Below, one piece after another: positions 34,066 to 44,730 of a stretch of 64,000 bases of DNA. The first letter of the stretch is position 1, and every line of letters starts with the position of its first letter. A program made the position numbers and the translations under genes. This DNA comes from Spinacia oleracea (Eukaryota; Streptophyta; Magnoliopsida; Caryophyllales; Amaranthaceae): contig NC_079488.1 in the NCBI RefSeq assembly GCF_020520425.1, forward strand, positions 3,945,747-4,009,746, read 5' to 3'. The notes below the pieces were generated by a model. It searched no databases, was not told the DNA's origin, and saw only the letters and a program-made list of their open reading frames with translations.

Positions 34066-37000
34066 CTAAAGTTCAATCCTTGGAGAAGCAAATTGGCTCA
34101 TTAAAATAGCCATATCCATTCCTTGTACCATGGTAGGCACCACAACATTATAAGGGCAATCTTTTGAAAAACCAGCCTTTCCAGATTTATGCGCTTTCTT
34201 GATGCATCTCTTGAACTTTTCGTGGCATTTTATGTTTGTCATACCTGAGAAATCCAATTACTGACAGTTAGCAATCTTAAGCAGCACTGATACTCTAAAT
34301 GAAGCTTAGCAACACTATCTGAAAACTCGAGCAAAGTATCTAAATATCGTCTCTCATCATGCCCTTCATCCCACACACAAGATAGACAGTGGCTATTAGA
34401 CCTGTCAAACGGGTCGGTCGGGTCGGGTTGTGAAAAAATATTTTCAAGTTCGGGTTAATTCGGGTCGACCATTTTTGAGTTCGGGTCGACCCAATGGGTT
34501 GAAAGATTTTAAAACGCATATTATATTTTCATTAATTTAGGTACTCCCTCCGTCTCGGAATACTTGACCTGTTTTCCTTATCGGGCCGTCCCTTAATACT
34601 TGACCTGTTTCTAAAAATGGAAATATTCTAATAATATTATATTATTTCTCACTCCACCCCTATTAACCCACCTACCCCCTACTCCATACAAAAAATAATT
34701 AAAAATTCAAACCCTACTCTCCCCCAACCCCACCCCTTTACACATTTCCCACTAACTACATTAAAATAATACCCCACTATCAACTACTACCTATTAAATT
34801 AAATAAGTCAATTCAAGTCTCTTAAACTCTGTGCCGGTCAAACCGGGTCGAGTATTCCGGAACGGAGGGAGTAATAAATATACAATATATGGACACAAAT
34901 TAACAAACATTTCTGCACATGTTTATATTTAGTCAAATTCAACTATAAAATGGTGTATAATTCAAATTAAAACTATATTACACCCAACATAGTAACAACG
35001 TGTTTACTATGCTTAAAATTCCCTCATAATTTCATTTATTACTACAAATACAATGATTATTAATCGGTCGGGTCAAGAACGGGTTCGGTCGGGTTTCAAC
35101 CCATTACTTTTTTCGGGTTGCTTGGGTTCGGATAAAATCGGGTTACGGGTCACAAAATCTTGTTCAATACCCAATATTTTCGGGTTTGGTTCCGGCTGAT
35201 TTTCAGGTCGGGTTGATTTTTGACAGGACTAGTGGCTATGTGCTTTATAATTTCTGTTTTTTGATTAGTTCTTGTTGCTTTTGGCCTTTGTTAGGCCTAG
35301 TTTGTACCTAAAGCTAAGGTGTTTTAGGGGTCCTTCATAGAAGGTTCATCTTGGCACCTTATGCTTATGTTGTAAATGCTATTCGTGAGGCAATAAATTA
35401 TTACTTTTTTACCAAAAGAAGAGGTGGGGGGGGGGGTTGTTTGTGTGGAGGGGGAAAGTAAAAGAAAGTCAATTTAGGAATACGCACGATGAAGACAGGA
35501 AAAAGAACGATACTACAAAATATAAAATTTGACCACCCCTTTCCTCCACCAGAAAAGAAAAAAAGAAAAAAACACATCTTCCCTGACCAACTAAAAAATA
35601 TAAAATTTGACCAACTAAAGAAAATAGAATTTAAGGCCTAGAACTAGAAAAGTAGAAATAGTGTTGTGCTAAAGATGCTAGAATTGAATGACTAAATTGA
35701 CAGGAAGTTGTAAAGATGAAACTATAATAGTCACACTTCTTGTGTTGGACACTTGGAAACTTGCAGACTAAAAGAAATGCAAAAATGAAAGGCAAATTAA
35801 CTTGTTTCATGGGTCTTTAATGCCTCAAAATGATAATTAGTTCCTTATAATCTCTAAATCAACTCAAACCAACTCCAATACCTTCTTACCGTTAATTACG
35901 GAGTATAAACCAATTAGTGCAGATTTCAAGGACAGCAAAATTGATTTACTGTTTTTACTTTTGCATTTCCATACTTCCTAATTGTTCAAAAATCAAGTTC
36001 CCACACCCAACTTTCGGGTCTTCATCCCCCCTCCCCCCCTTCTATTTCCATGCAACACTTCTATAGGATTCCTGTCTTTTGTATCTCATATTGCTAAATA
36101 ATAGTAATACTCAAACAGGTTTCCACCAGCTTAAAAATCAACACTTCTATAGGATTCCTGTCTTTTGTATCTCCTAATTGTTCAAAAATCACAGTGCAAA
36201 ATAGATGCCACCAGCTCTTGAACACTTAATATACATTTGTTCACCAGCTTAAAGAAATTTGTAATCAAATCACTCAAACCAGGGTTTTGTTAGTCCAAAT
36301 GCATCATCACGATAAACACTTCCATCGTATTGTTTAGATGCAAAAGTATCCTTGGAGGGAAATGAACTTACCACATTTATCCTCTTTCATCTTTGCTTTT
36401 ACCCTTCGCTACATGCTGCTAATATGTTTTATTGGATTCTTTGGACGTTTGTTTCTACTTGAAGTAGGCACGTGAATGCATTCACTCTTGTATGAGATGA
36501 TAAAACTACTAGTTGACGGGAAGAGGGTAATTGATCCTATTTAATTTGATTTCATTCTACTTGAACAGAATGCACAATAATGAACCAAACTGGTGTGATT
36601 GTTTGAACTTCATTTTGTTCTGTCAATAAGCATTGTTCTAACCATATTCACAAATGCAATTCTTTAATCATGCAATCATTTTCAGAGAAAGCAAGAAAAA
36701 TCATACTGCAGTCTTACAATCACATTTGTATTCACTTATATAGAAAGTGCAACAATCCTTCCCCAACAAGAAAACCAAAAAAAAGCAATCAATTTGGCCA
36801 ATAAAAAAGGCGTTTCAATGACAACTCCGCTCTAACTTTCAGGACTGTTTTTAGTTTATTTACAGTTTATATCGACTGTGCTAAGCTTGTTGGCAACTAC
36901 GTACATGAATAACACCCCCCTAGTCCTACACCATGTCAACAGATCTAGCAAGAATGCACTGACAACCTATGGTAGGTGGTTATAAATGGCGGTAATGAAG

Positions 37001-38401
37001 TTGAAATTAAGTGTAACTTTGCAACGGAAGTATCGTATAATATCCATTGTGATGCACCACAGTCCCCCATCTTCGAACTTGTATTTTTCTTCATGAATTT
37101 CCATTACTGCGTCTCAAGCGGTGAAAACTTGCATACAAACTCATTCGCATACGACCATTTTTTACCACCAAGCGAATGAATCGTAAATTCTCTAGAGCTA
37201 ATCATTAACACCTTAAAAAGTTGCACATTACACCAAATCCAACTCCAATATCCTTACTCCACCAAAATGACTTCGATTTTACCTTTGTTTAACCAAATCT
37301 TTTAATGTACCTTTTTACTAAAGAAATGGTAGAAGAAAATATCAAGGGGGTGTTTGGTTCGCGAATTTTAGGTATAAGCCTATGACGTATGGGTTTATAA
37401 TGGTCTAAACCCATACCGTGTTCTAGGTATCAAATATTGCGTTAAAGGGAAAAAACTAGTTCCTGATTCCACCCTCATACCACTCGGTGAACCAAACGTC
37501 GCCAAATGGTTTCCACTAATATAAAACTTTTCCAAGCAAGAAATTGAAATTCATCCAACCAAATGGAGCCTAACCACACCAATTTGAGAAACAATAACCT
37601 TTGAATCAAAATAAAAATAAAAAATGCATACATTTCCATAATTCCATAATCCCATTCCACCAAAGTAACACAATCAATTTCATCCAAACAAACAAATTTC
37701 TACAATGAATGGCAAGAAAAGATCGAAAAAAGAGTTACCATGTTTGTCAACACAATTGTCATGGATTTCGCAACAAGCATCAACATCGTCGCAAGGCTTC
37801 TCTCCTGGACATCCACTATACCCTACCCCACAGAATTTCCCATACTTAATTCCAACATCTGTAATTCAAAAACCCCAACAAAAATTAGCCAAAAGAATTG
37901 CGATAACAATTTTAGGGAAAACATTTGAACAATTGAATTGGGGAAAACTTAATTCCAACATCTGTAATTCAAAAACCCCAGAAAAAATTAGCCAACAAAT
38001 TGCGATTTTAGGGCAAACATTTGAACAATTGAATTGGGTATTTGGGTTTGATGCTTGAACAATTGAATTTGGGGTTTGATGCTTACTATCACAATTTAAA
38101 GCTATGCATCTTTTGCTGCATTGGATCTGCAAAACAAATCGTATCAAAAACACAAATCAATCAAAATTTAGGATAATGATAATTAGAGCTGCTAATTATG
38201 GATATAAACTAGAGATTAATACAATTGATCGTAATTAAAGGTAATAATTATCGTATGAGATTGTAATGGATGGAATCGGAAATACTGTACCTGTGAATCG
38301 GTGGTGGCGGAATCGGCGGCGACGATGAGGAGAGAGAAAACGAGGAAGAGAGTGAATCGTTGCTTAGAGACGACGTTTTGAGGAAGTCTTTCTTCCCGCA
38401 T
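34066..38401 (-). CDS. Secretory phospholipase A2, plant type (4 exons)
   Basis: The enzyme hydrolyses the sn-2 acyl bond of phospholipids, releasing lysophospholipid and fatty acid in the secretory pathway or apoplast. Exons 38,291-38,401, 38,087-38,126, 37,739-37,858 and 34,066-34,244 join at GT-AG sites to give 149 aa, the usual plant length. Residues 1 to about 30 are a signal peptide (hydrophobic core FTLFLVFSLLIVAA). The calcium loop is YGKFCGVGYSGC (56-67) and the catalytic pair is His83-Asp84 in DACCEIHDNC. Twelve cysteines fit six disulfides, as in plant sPLA2. The last residues, RIEL, resemble an H/KDEL-like retrieval signal; this is inference. The start is the ATG at 38,399-38,401. 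Intron 3 is 3.5 kb and holds nested transposons, and the exon 3 acceptor is duplicated in intron 2. It looks functional and closest to PLA2-alpha types. Confidence 0.93.
34397..35231. mobile_element. hAT element with perfect 8-bp duplication in PLA2 intron 3
   Basis: Ends TAGACCTGTCAAAC and TTTTGACAGGACTA form inverted repeats with one internal mismatch. The flanking 8-mers at 34,389-34,396 and 35,232-35,239 are both GTGGCTAT, an exact hAT target duplication. It is 835 bp with no transposase, so non-autonomous; GGGTCGGGT-like subrepeats fill both sides. A Stowaway-like MITE later inserted into it. Confidence 0.9.
34544..34871. mobile_element. Stowaway-like MITE nested in the hAT element
   Basis: CTCCCTCCGTCTCGGAATAC and GTATTCCGGAACGGAGGGAG form inverted ends, flanked by TA at 34,542-34,543 and 34,872-34,873. 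It is 328 bp and non-coding. Confidence 0.88.
35240..37345 (-). other. Rest of PLA2 intron 3
   Basis: AT-rich intron sequence. A 33-bp phrase (ACTTCTATAGGATTCCTGTC and following bases) occurs twice, near 36,056 and 36,143. No exon or RNA gene is recognisable. Confidence 0.6.
37346..37504. mobile_element. Possible Harbinger-like MITE in PLA2 intron 3
   Basis: GGGGGTGTTTGGTTC at the left and GAACCAAACGTCGCC at the right are imperfect inverted repeats of the widespread GTTTGGTTC type. No clear 3-bp target duplication remains, so this is tentative. Confidence 0.45.
37845..38045. repeat. 103-bp tandem duplication across the PLA2 exon 3 acceptor
   Basis: The sequence from CTTAATTCCAACATCTG at 37,845 is repeated from 37,948 with indels. 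The unit includes the first 14 bases of exon 3, its CAG acceptor and about 85 bases of upstream intron, so a second acceptor with short exon mimicry lies at about 37,961. Confidence 0.85.
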
Positions 38402-38584
38402 TTTTCACGTCGTCTTGATTTGTTTGTTAATTGCATGCAACAGCCAATAAAATGGCTCTATTTTCCAAACCAACTCAACTAGTCTAGAAGTAGCCAATCC
38501 ACAAATTCAACACTTTTTTCAACAACAAAAAAAAAAATACAAATTCAACACTTTTTTCTCTTTATTTTATTCGGTTTGTTCATA

Positions 38585-38712
38585 GACCATATTACAAAAA
38601 TCAGAACATATCATCTCAGATCAGAACAAAAAAGTACTCAAATAAAATATTCAAATCAAAAACTAAAAAAATTAGACCAGATCAGATCATGTGAAGAGAT
38701 CAAGGTGTTATA
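38585..38712. repeat. Dispersed repeat upstream of PLA2
   Basis: Third copy of the A-rich repeat seen at 1,555 and 33,820, with AGATCAGAACAAAAAAG and GACCAGATCAGATCATGTG. Confidence 0.4.
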
Positions 38713-38917
38713 TCGTAGGAGTCGACGGTTTGGTTCCAACTTTCAATTCATCGTCCTCTGTGTTTATTAGGATGTGAATTGTGGGAAATGTTGCGAAAGA
38801 AATAGAATGTGATGTATCAAAAGAGTAAAAGAGTGAGCAACAAGAGAGTAAAAGAGTGGATATATACTCTCCCATAATCTTCCTCTTACTCTATTCGGTT
38901 CTTTTTTCTGTACTTAA

Positions 38918-40250
38918 TGTAATCCCCCGTAATTTTATACATTTTATTGATATATTTTAACGTATAGTTAATTATATTTAAATAGAATTTACGAATTTTA
39001 GAAATAAATTATTTAAGTAACGAATATTTATATTTATACGTTTTAAATATTTCAACGGTTTATGAAATTAAAATAATTTTAGAATTTTACGTTGAAAATA
39101 ATTTGAATTACGAAAACACGTTCGAAATTGGAAAAAAACAATCCTAACCATTTTGGATTTAAGCAACCTCAATTCTAATTCTAGCCCAATTGGGTGAAGC
39201 CCAAATAACAAAAACCCAAAATTCTTTACTCCCTCCTCTTCCTATTTCACGTGAAAGGCAAAAAAAAAAAAAAAAAAAAAAACCAACCCACAACCCTTTC
39301 CTTCTCCTTCACTGTACGTGACCCTCAACCCTCAACCTCCTTGTTGCTGCCGCCACGCCGCCGGACCAGCCACCGACGACCTCCGTCGTCCTTCTCCACC
39401 TTGCCGCCGGTAACTTCTTCTTCTTCTTCCTTTCTCTTTTGTCCCTCTTCTCTTTTCGTCTTGCCCTAACCGTTTATCCTCCCTTTGTTTCGGTTTCGCA
39501 CGAGCCAACACCACCACCGTTCGTCGCCGTCGCACCGCCATCCACGCAGCGACGGCCAGCCACGCAACCGGTAACTCCTCCCTTCTTCTCCTCTTTTTCT
39601 TTCTCTGTTATCTTCGTTCTCCCCTTCGTTTTTCCCCCTCCTTACTCGTGTGTGTTTGCAGTCAGCCACCACCGCGAACATCCACCTTGCTCGCAGCCGC
39701 CCTTGCGACCACCTGCCGCCGTGACTCAGTCCGTCGGCCGCTCAAACCCACCTCTTTCTTGGTTATTTCTTGAACTCTAAGAAATTGAATTATGTATTTT
39801 AATTTAAATGTTATTAATTTAAGTTATAATTTAATTAAATTGAATTTATGATTTTATGATTTAATTAGAATTTCAGAATTTATATGATGTTTAAATAATA
39901 TATTTAATTTTCAGATTATATAATTACATTGAAATATTGATTTTGATTATGTAAAGTATGAATTTTAAGGTTTTAATGGAATTGAATCATGGTGGGATGA
40001 TTGTGCATTATTAAAATTATTGTTGGGATGTTCTAAGCATGTTACTTTGGTCTTGGTGAAGTTTTTAAACGAGTTTATATTGCTGAAAATTAAAGTATGA
40101 TGTTTGCAAAGAATTTTCAACGAATTTCAATCACTAATTCAATAATTGTTGTGCTAGGAAATCAAATATTCAAGTTTTAATATTGGGGAAGGTTCTAAAT
40201 GTGTTTAGGATGTATTTAGAATGCTTTATTATAGTCGTGAATGATTAGGA
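38918..40250 (+). repeat. Gypsy 5' LTR (3' limit uncertain)
   Basis: The first 645 bases or so match 63,356-64,000 with only a handful of substitutions plus length changes in a poly-A run and a TTC run. It holds a C-rich Pro/Ser-coding-like patch at 39,300-39,770. The right boundary cannot be fixed because the partner LTR is cut by the window end and no primer-binding site is evident. Confidence 0.7.
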
Positions 40251-40455
40251 ATTGATTGGGATTATTTGTTGGTTGTTTTAGGCGGAGAATTATCTTTAGG
40301 CGACTTTTGAAAGTGTTAAAGTGGCCTATTAGTTTGTTTATACAAGGTACGTACATACCTGTGTGCTGGGAATGTGTGCTAATTGTTGAAACCATGTTGA
40401 ACTTGTTGTTGAACTTGGCTATGTTGATATTATTGTTGAACTTGGTGATGTTGAT

Positions 40456-41892
40456 ATTATCGACGAACTTTGTGCTAGTTGAAACGTTGTTTGATTTGGG
40501 AGTAACTCATTCTTTTGTTTTGTCATCTGTTATTAAGAGTCTAAAGTTAGTAGATTTTGAATGATTGATTTACCTGTTATTATGCCTACTGGTGTAACCA
40601 TAAGGTGTATAAGATTATTTAAGAACTTGCCTTTGAAGATAAAAAAAAATTGCGTTTTCCCTTCTGATTTGATAAAAGTTTAATCTGAGGGACCTGGATT
40701 TAATTCTGGGGATGGACTAGCTAAGTTTGTACAAGGCTAAGGTAGACTGTGAAATTCAGAAAGTAAGTTTAAGGAACCCTATTGAAAGGTTGAGCTCATG
40801 TAGATGTTTTGAGAAGTCCAAGAACCTTAGTTATTTCTGTAATGCAAGTGAGGAAATTGATGAATAGAGAGTGTGAACGATTTTTCTGTAGTGTGTTAGA
40901 GGTGAGTAAAGAGGTTGGAGTTCAAATCGAGGATGTTGCCATTGTGAGTGGATTCATTGATGTGTTTCCGAGTGAAATTGCAAGTATGTTACCAGCTAGA
41001 GCATTTGAGTTCACTGAAGAGTTAAATCCTGAAACGACACTTATAAATGATCTAATTAGGACACAATTACAAGAGTTGTTTCGTTAAGGAGTATGTCAGG
41101 CCTAGTGCGTCACCGTGAGGAGCTCCTGTGTTGTTTATTAAGGAGAAAGATAAGAGTATGGGATTATGCATCGAATTTAGGGAACTAAACACCATCAAGA
41201 ACAAGTACCCTTTGCCTAGGATAGATGACATGTTGGATTAATTGAATTGGGCGAGTGTGTTCTCGAAAACTGATTTGTGTTTGAAGTACCACCACTTGAG
41301 AATAGCTGATAAGGGCCTAAGACCTCATTAGGATTCATATTGTCATTGTGGGTTTAGAATAACGTCTTTTGGGTTAACCAATGCACCCGCATTAATTATG
41401 GAGTTGATGAATGAGATTTTCTACGAATTTCGAATTAAGTTTGTTATTATGTTATTGATGATATCCTGATTTATTCAAGGAATGAGAAAGAGCATGACAA
41501 TCACTTGAGGATTATTTGGAGACGCTTAGAAAGAATCTAGTTTTATTAAATAAAGTATACAAATCTTGAAGTTATGTGTGTATAAGTGACACCGACGGAA
41601 AAGTGAAGGATTGAATTGATTGAAAACTACGTTACGTAAGGGAATAAATTTAAGAGAAGATTGGAGTGGTCTAGGATCGTTTGAAATCAATTGTTGTCTT
41701 GAAAAGAGGAATGTATGAATTGGTGAAAGTGCCAAGAGGTAAGCCCAAGAGTTATACATCCATGAAAGGCGTAATGAGGTTCACTAGAAAGGGAAAGCTG
41801 AGTATAAGGAGTTTCTGTAGATCCTACTAAGAATCAAGCTGTGAGTGAGTGACCTACTCCAAAGGAACGTGTCTGATATCTGAAGTTTCCTA
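40456..41892 (+). pseudogene. Gypsy pol remnant: protease and reverse transcriptase
   Basis: LFDLGVTHSF at about 40,490 matches the Gypsy aspartic protease core (normally a D-S/T-G-A motif; here altered). IDVFPSEIASMLPARAFEF (about 40,950) and the following segments with [32 protein letters not shown] and DDILIYSRNEKEHD are reverse transcriptase blocks. VSVDPTKNQAVSE near 41,810 leads to the RNase H linker, interrupted in the FLGLA motif by Copia element 1. Multiple stops and frameshifts show that it is dead. A stretch at 41,750-41,800 (GVMRFTRKGKLS) looks like an integrase C-terminal motif and seems out of order. Confidence 0.75.
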
Positions 41893-42215
41893 TGAAGGAA
41901 ATAATGCCCTTGGTCCAAGTATGCATTCTATGTTAAGTCTAATAAATGCGGTTCAGTATTAATTAACAAGTTAATAATTCAGTGAGATCAAGTGAGCTGA
42001 ATGCCTAGCTAGAGGCCGCTTCAGTTCAAGTGGAATTAATGATATTAATCCACAGCTTACTCTTGACTGAACCCGTAGGGTCACACAAATAGTACGTAAA
42101 CGGATCAAGTATTTAATGGCATTAAATACTCCATCTATGAATATTCGGAACCGACGGATCTTGGTTTCAGTGGGAGCTAAGATCGTCACAGGCAAGAAAT
42201 GAATACTCCGGAAAC

Positions 42216-42530
42216 GATGATATTGCCGGAAACGGAAATATGGATCGTATCGGAAATATGAATATTATCCAAGTCGTAGATGTTGCCGGAAACGGAAACA
42301 TGGTACGTATCGGAAAATATTATTGGAAATGGAAATATTACCAGAATCGGAAATATTGCCGGAAACGGAAATATTGTCAGAATCGGAAATATTGCCGGAA
42401 TCGGAAAATAATTCCGAAAACGGAAATATTAAATATTTGTTCGAAACGGAAATTAATTCCGGAATCGGAAATATTAAATATTGTTCGTATCGGAAATAGA
42501 TTCCGGAAATGGAAATTTAATCGGAAGCGT
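42216..42530. repeat. CGGAAATATT subrepeat array in the LTR
   Basis: Many copies of CGGAAATATT or CCGGAAACGGAAATATT at irregular spacing of 12-20 bp. The same array occurs in all four Copia LTRs (50,926-51,240; 53,232-53,546; 62,273-62,587). Long open frames over it are due to the repeat's lack of stops. Confidence 0.85.
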
Positions 42531-42910
42531 ATCGTACGAATTAGCATCGGACGAGGCTTGCCGGACGAAGGCCCAGCACGAAGCCGGGGCCATCGCCCAG
42601 CAAGCATGCGCGCCACAAGCCCAGCCAAGGCAGCGCCCAGGCCTACCGCAAGGCAGGCCCAGCGCGCGCCAAGGGCCACGGCTGAGTGGGCCGTGATGCG
42701 CGGGCTGCTGCTCGCACGCGCATGGGCAGCCCTTGTGGCTGCCGTGTGTGTGTGAGTTTGTGCTCATGCGTGATTCCTGAATCTGCAAGAGTCAGTGTAT
42801 GATTAAATGTCTATTCCTAATTGGATAAATTAATTAAATAGAATTCATGTAGGATTCTAATTCCAATTAATTCGCATCCTACTAGGATTACGATTCCTTT
42901 TCCATAACTC

Positions 42911-42918
42911 TATAAATA
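42911..42918 (+). promoter_or_regulatory. LTR TATA box, element 1
   Basis: TATAAATA in the LTR, with the equivalent sites at 51,621, 53,937 and 62,965. It should set the RNA start about 30 bp downstream, at the U3/R border. Confidence 0.65.
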
Positions 42919-43275
42919 AAGGCCTAGGGGTCATAATTTATACACAAGTTTCAAAGTATTCAAAAGTGAGTTTTTGAGAGAAAATTAAAACACATCTTGC
43001 TCATAAAAGTGCCGAATTTTCTAGTACCTTAAGGGCGGTTCTAGTTGGTCAATCTTAAGGCGGATCCGGACGTGCTGTGGACTATCTACGGAGGGACGAC
43101 ATTTGGAGTCCTAAAAGACTTGTTCTTGTTCGGTTCGGGCGCAGCTAGGGAAGGCACGCAACAAAGAGTATGCATCTAATTATGCTATATGATTATGTGT
43201 AAATAATATGTTTCCTGGGTTAATGGTTGTTTCCGCATGATCTATGTAAATGTCATATGTATCATAACCTAACAG

Positions 43276-43291
43276 TGGTATCACGAGCCCC
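43276..43291 (+). promoter_or_regulatory. Primer-binding site, element 1
   Basis: TGGTATCACGAGCCCC starts two bases after the LTR. It resembles the complement of the initiator-Met tRNA 3' end (TGGTATCAGAGC) with an extra C. Confidence 0.75.
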
Positions 43292-44062
43292 TTATTATTT
43301 TCATAATCTAAATTGCATGAACATGGTTAAATATTACAAATTTGCAAGAATTAAAAGGGGTGATTAATTTTCGTAATTGTTAATTAATTGCAAATTGCGT
43401 TTATTTAATTATACGTACGCAGTTTTTCGGCAGTTTCTTCATTACTCATCCGAATTGAGTGATTTTTGTGTCAATTCCGCATGTAAAAGGCATTCTAAAA
43501 TTTTGACAAAAATAGTATTTTTCTGCCGAACCCAGAATTCTCAAATTCGAAGCCTAACTATGACTTTTCGAAGGTTTTAGTTTTTCGAATGCAAAATTTC
43601 GTAAATTTAAGATGTTAAATTAAATATTTGCGATTCCTGTTGATAAATCTTGAATTTTTGATTGACCTACTGCATATGTTTAACAAGTTTGAATGCCTAG
43701 TCTTGTTAATTATGCAATCTAATTTGTAATTATGATTAATTTGTTGAAAATTAGAATAATTTAGAATTAATTTGATTTTCATAATTAATTGTAATTTAAT
43801 TAGAAACCTATGATTAAAAACCACCATAAAAATTGTAAATTTACGATAAATTTTAAATTTTTATGACCTAGACTTGAATCCATAACAATCGGAAATCAAT
43901 TGGATAATAAATTTTCGATTTTTCGCCCTAAAATTATGAAATTAATAATATTTATTAATTTGTCATTAATTTTAAATATAAATTTTAAATTTTTATGCGA
44001 TTCGTTCAAATAACTTGCACGCACGAAGCAATGGACGCTTCGTGTTACCCTTAAGGGGTGTT

Positions 44063-44730
44063 GTATAATGCGGGCATGCGACGACGAGCAAGGGAGCTCG
44101 TCGCCCGTGCGGCACGAATGCAATGAGCAAGGGCGTAGTGCACGAGCACAAGGCAGCAGCCCTGCCTTGTGTCGTGTGCCACGAGCAATGAACGAATGGG
44201 CATGGGCGAAGGGCGAGCCAAGGCAGTCGCGTGTGGGCAGCAAGCGAGCTGCGCCACAACGCGCGCTGCCTCGCACAAGTGCGCGCAGCCTCGCGCGCAG
44301 CGAGCGCAAGCTCGCGTGCCACGAGCGCTGCGCCCAGCACTGCTCGCGCGCGCAGCGCGCGATGTCGCTCGCCCAGCGAGCGATGTCGCGCCCCAGCGAG
44401 CGATGTCGCGCCCCAGCGAGCGATGTCGCGCACCAGCGAGCGATGGCTCGCGCCAGCGAGCGATGGCTCGCGCGCGCAGCGCGCGATGTCGCTCGCCCAG
44501 CGAGCGATGTCGCGCCCCAGCGAGCGATGGCTCGCGCGCACAGCGAGCGAGCCAGCGCGCCCAGCGAGCGATCTCGCGCGCGCACTGCGAGCGATAGCTC
44601 GCGTGCGATGGGGCGCTTTGCGGAGGCTTGCGATGAGACAGCAGCAGCTATGCGACGAGCGCATGGGCTGCGCGCACATGGCCAGCAATGGCTGTGTGCG
44701 TGCGGCCCATGGGCGTGCAACGCGTAGGGT
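44063..44730. repeat. GC-rich island with 20-bp array, element 1
   Basis: A strikingly GC-rich block in an AT-rich element. Its core (44,331-44,600) is a tandem array of units such as CAGCGAGCGATGTCGCGCCC (20 bp), alternating with CAGCGAGCGATGGCTCGCGC variants and GCGCGC palindromes. Element 2 has the same island with two fewer units. Long frames on both strands (Ala/Arg/Ser-rich) reflect base composition. Confidence 0.85.

Larger units (their letters stand above)
41893..43274 (+). repeat. Copia element 1, 5' LTR (1382 bp)
   Basis: The U3 contains a CGGAAATATTGCCGGAAA-type tandem repeat (42,216-42,530) and a GC-rich island (42,555-42,745). A TATA box (TATAAATA) is at 42,911. Confidence 0.93.

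Noticed and set aside
39251-39780. Pro/Ser-rich open frames in the Gypsy LTR
   Set aside because: The C-rich sequence lies within the repeated LTR and is open in several overlapping frames.
42240-42788. 171-aa and 104-aa open frames in the Copia LTR (and the three other LTRs)
   Set aside because: They come from the CGGAAATATT array followed by a GC island, are inside an LTR and have no domain.
44331-44600. CRISPR-like regular repeats
   Set aside because: Units are contiguous with no unique spacers, and this is a plant nuclear sequence; it is a minisatellite.
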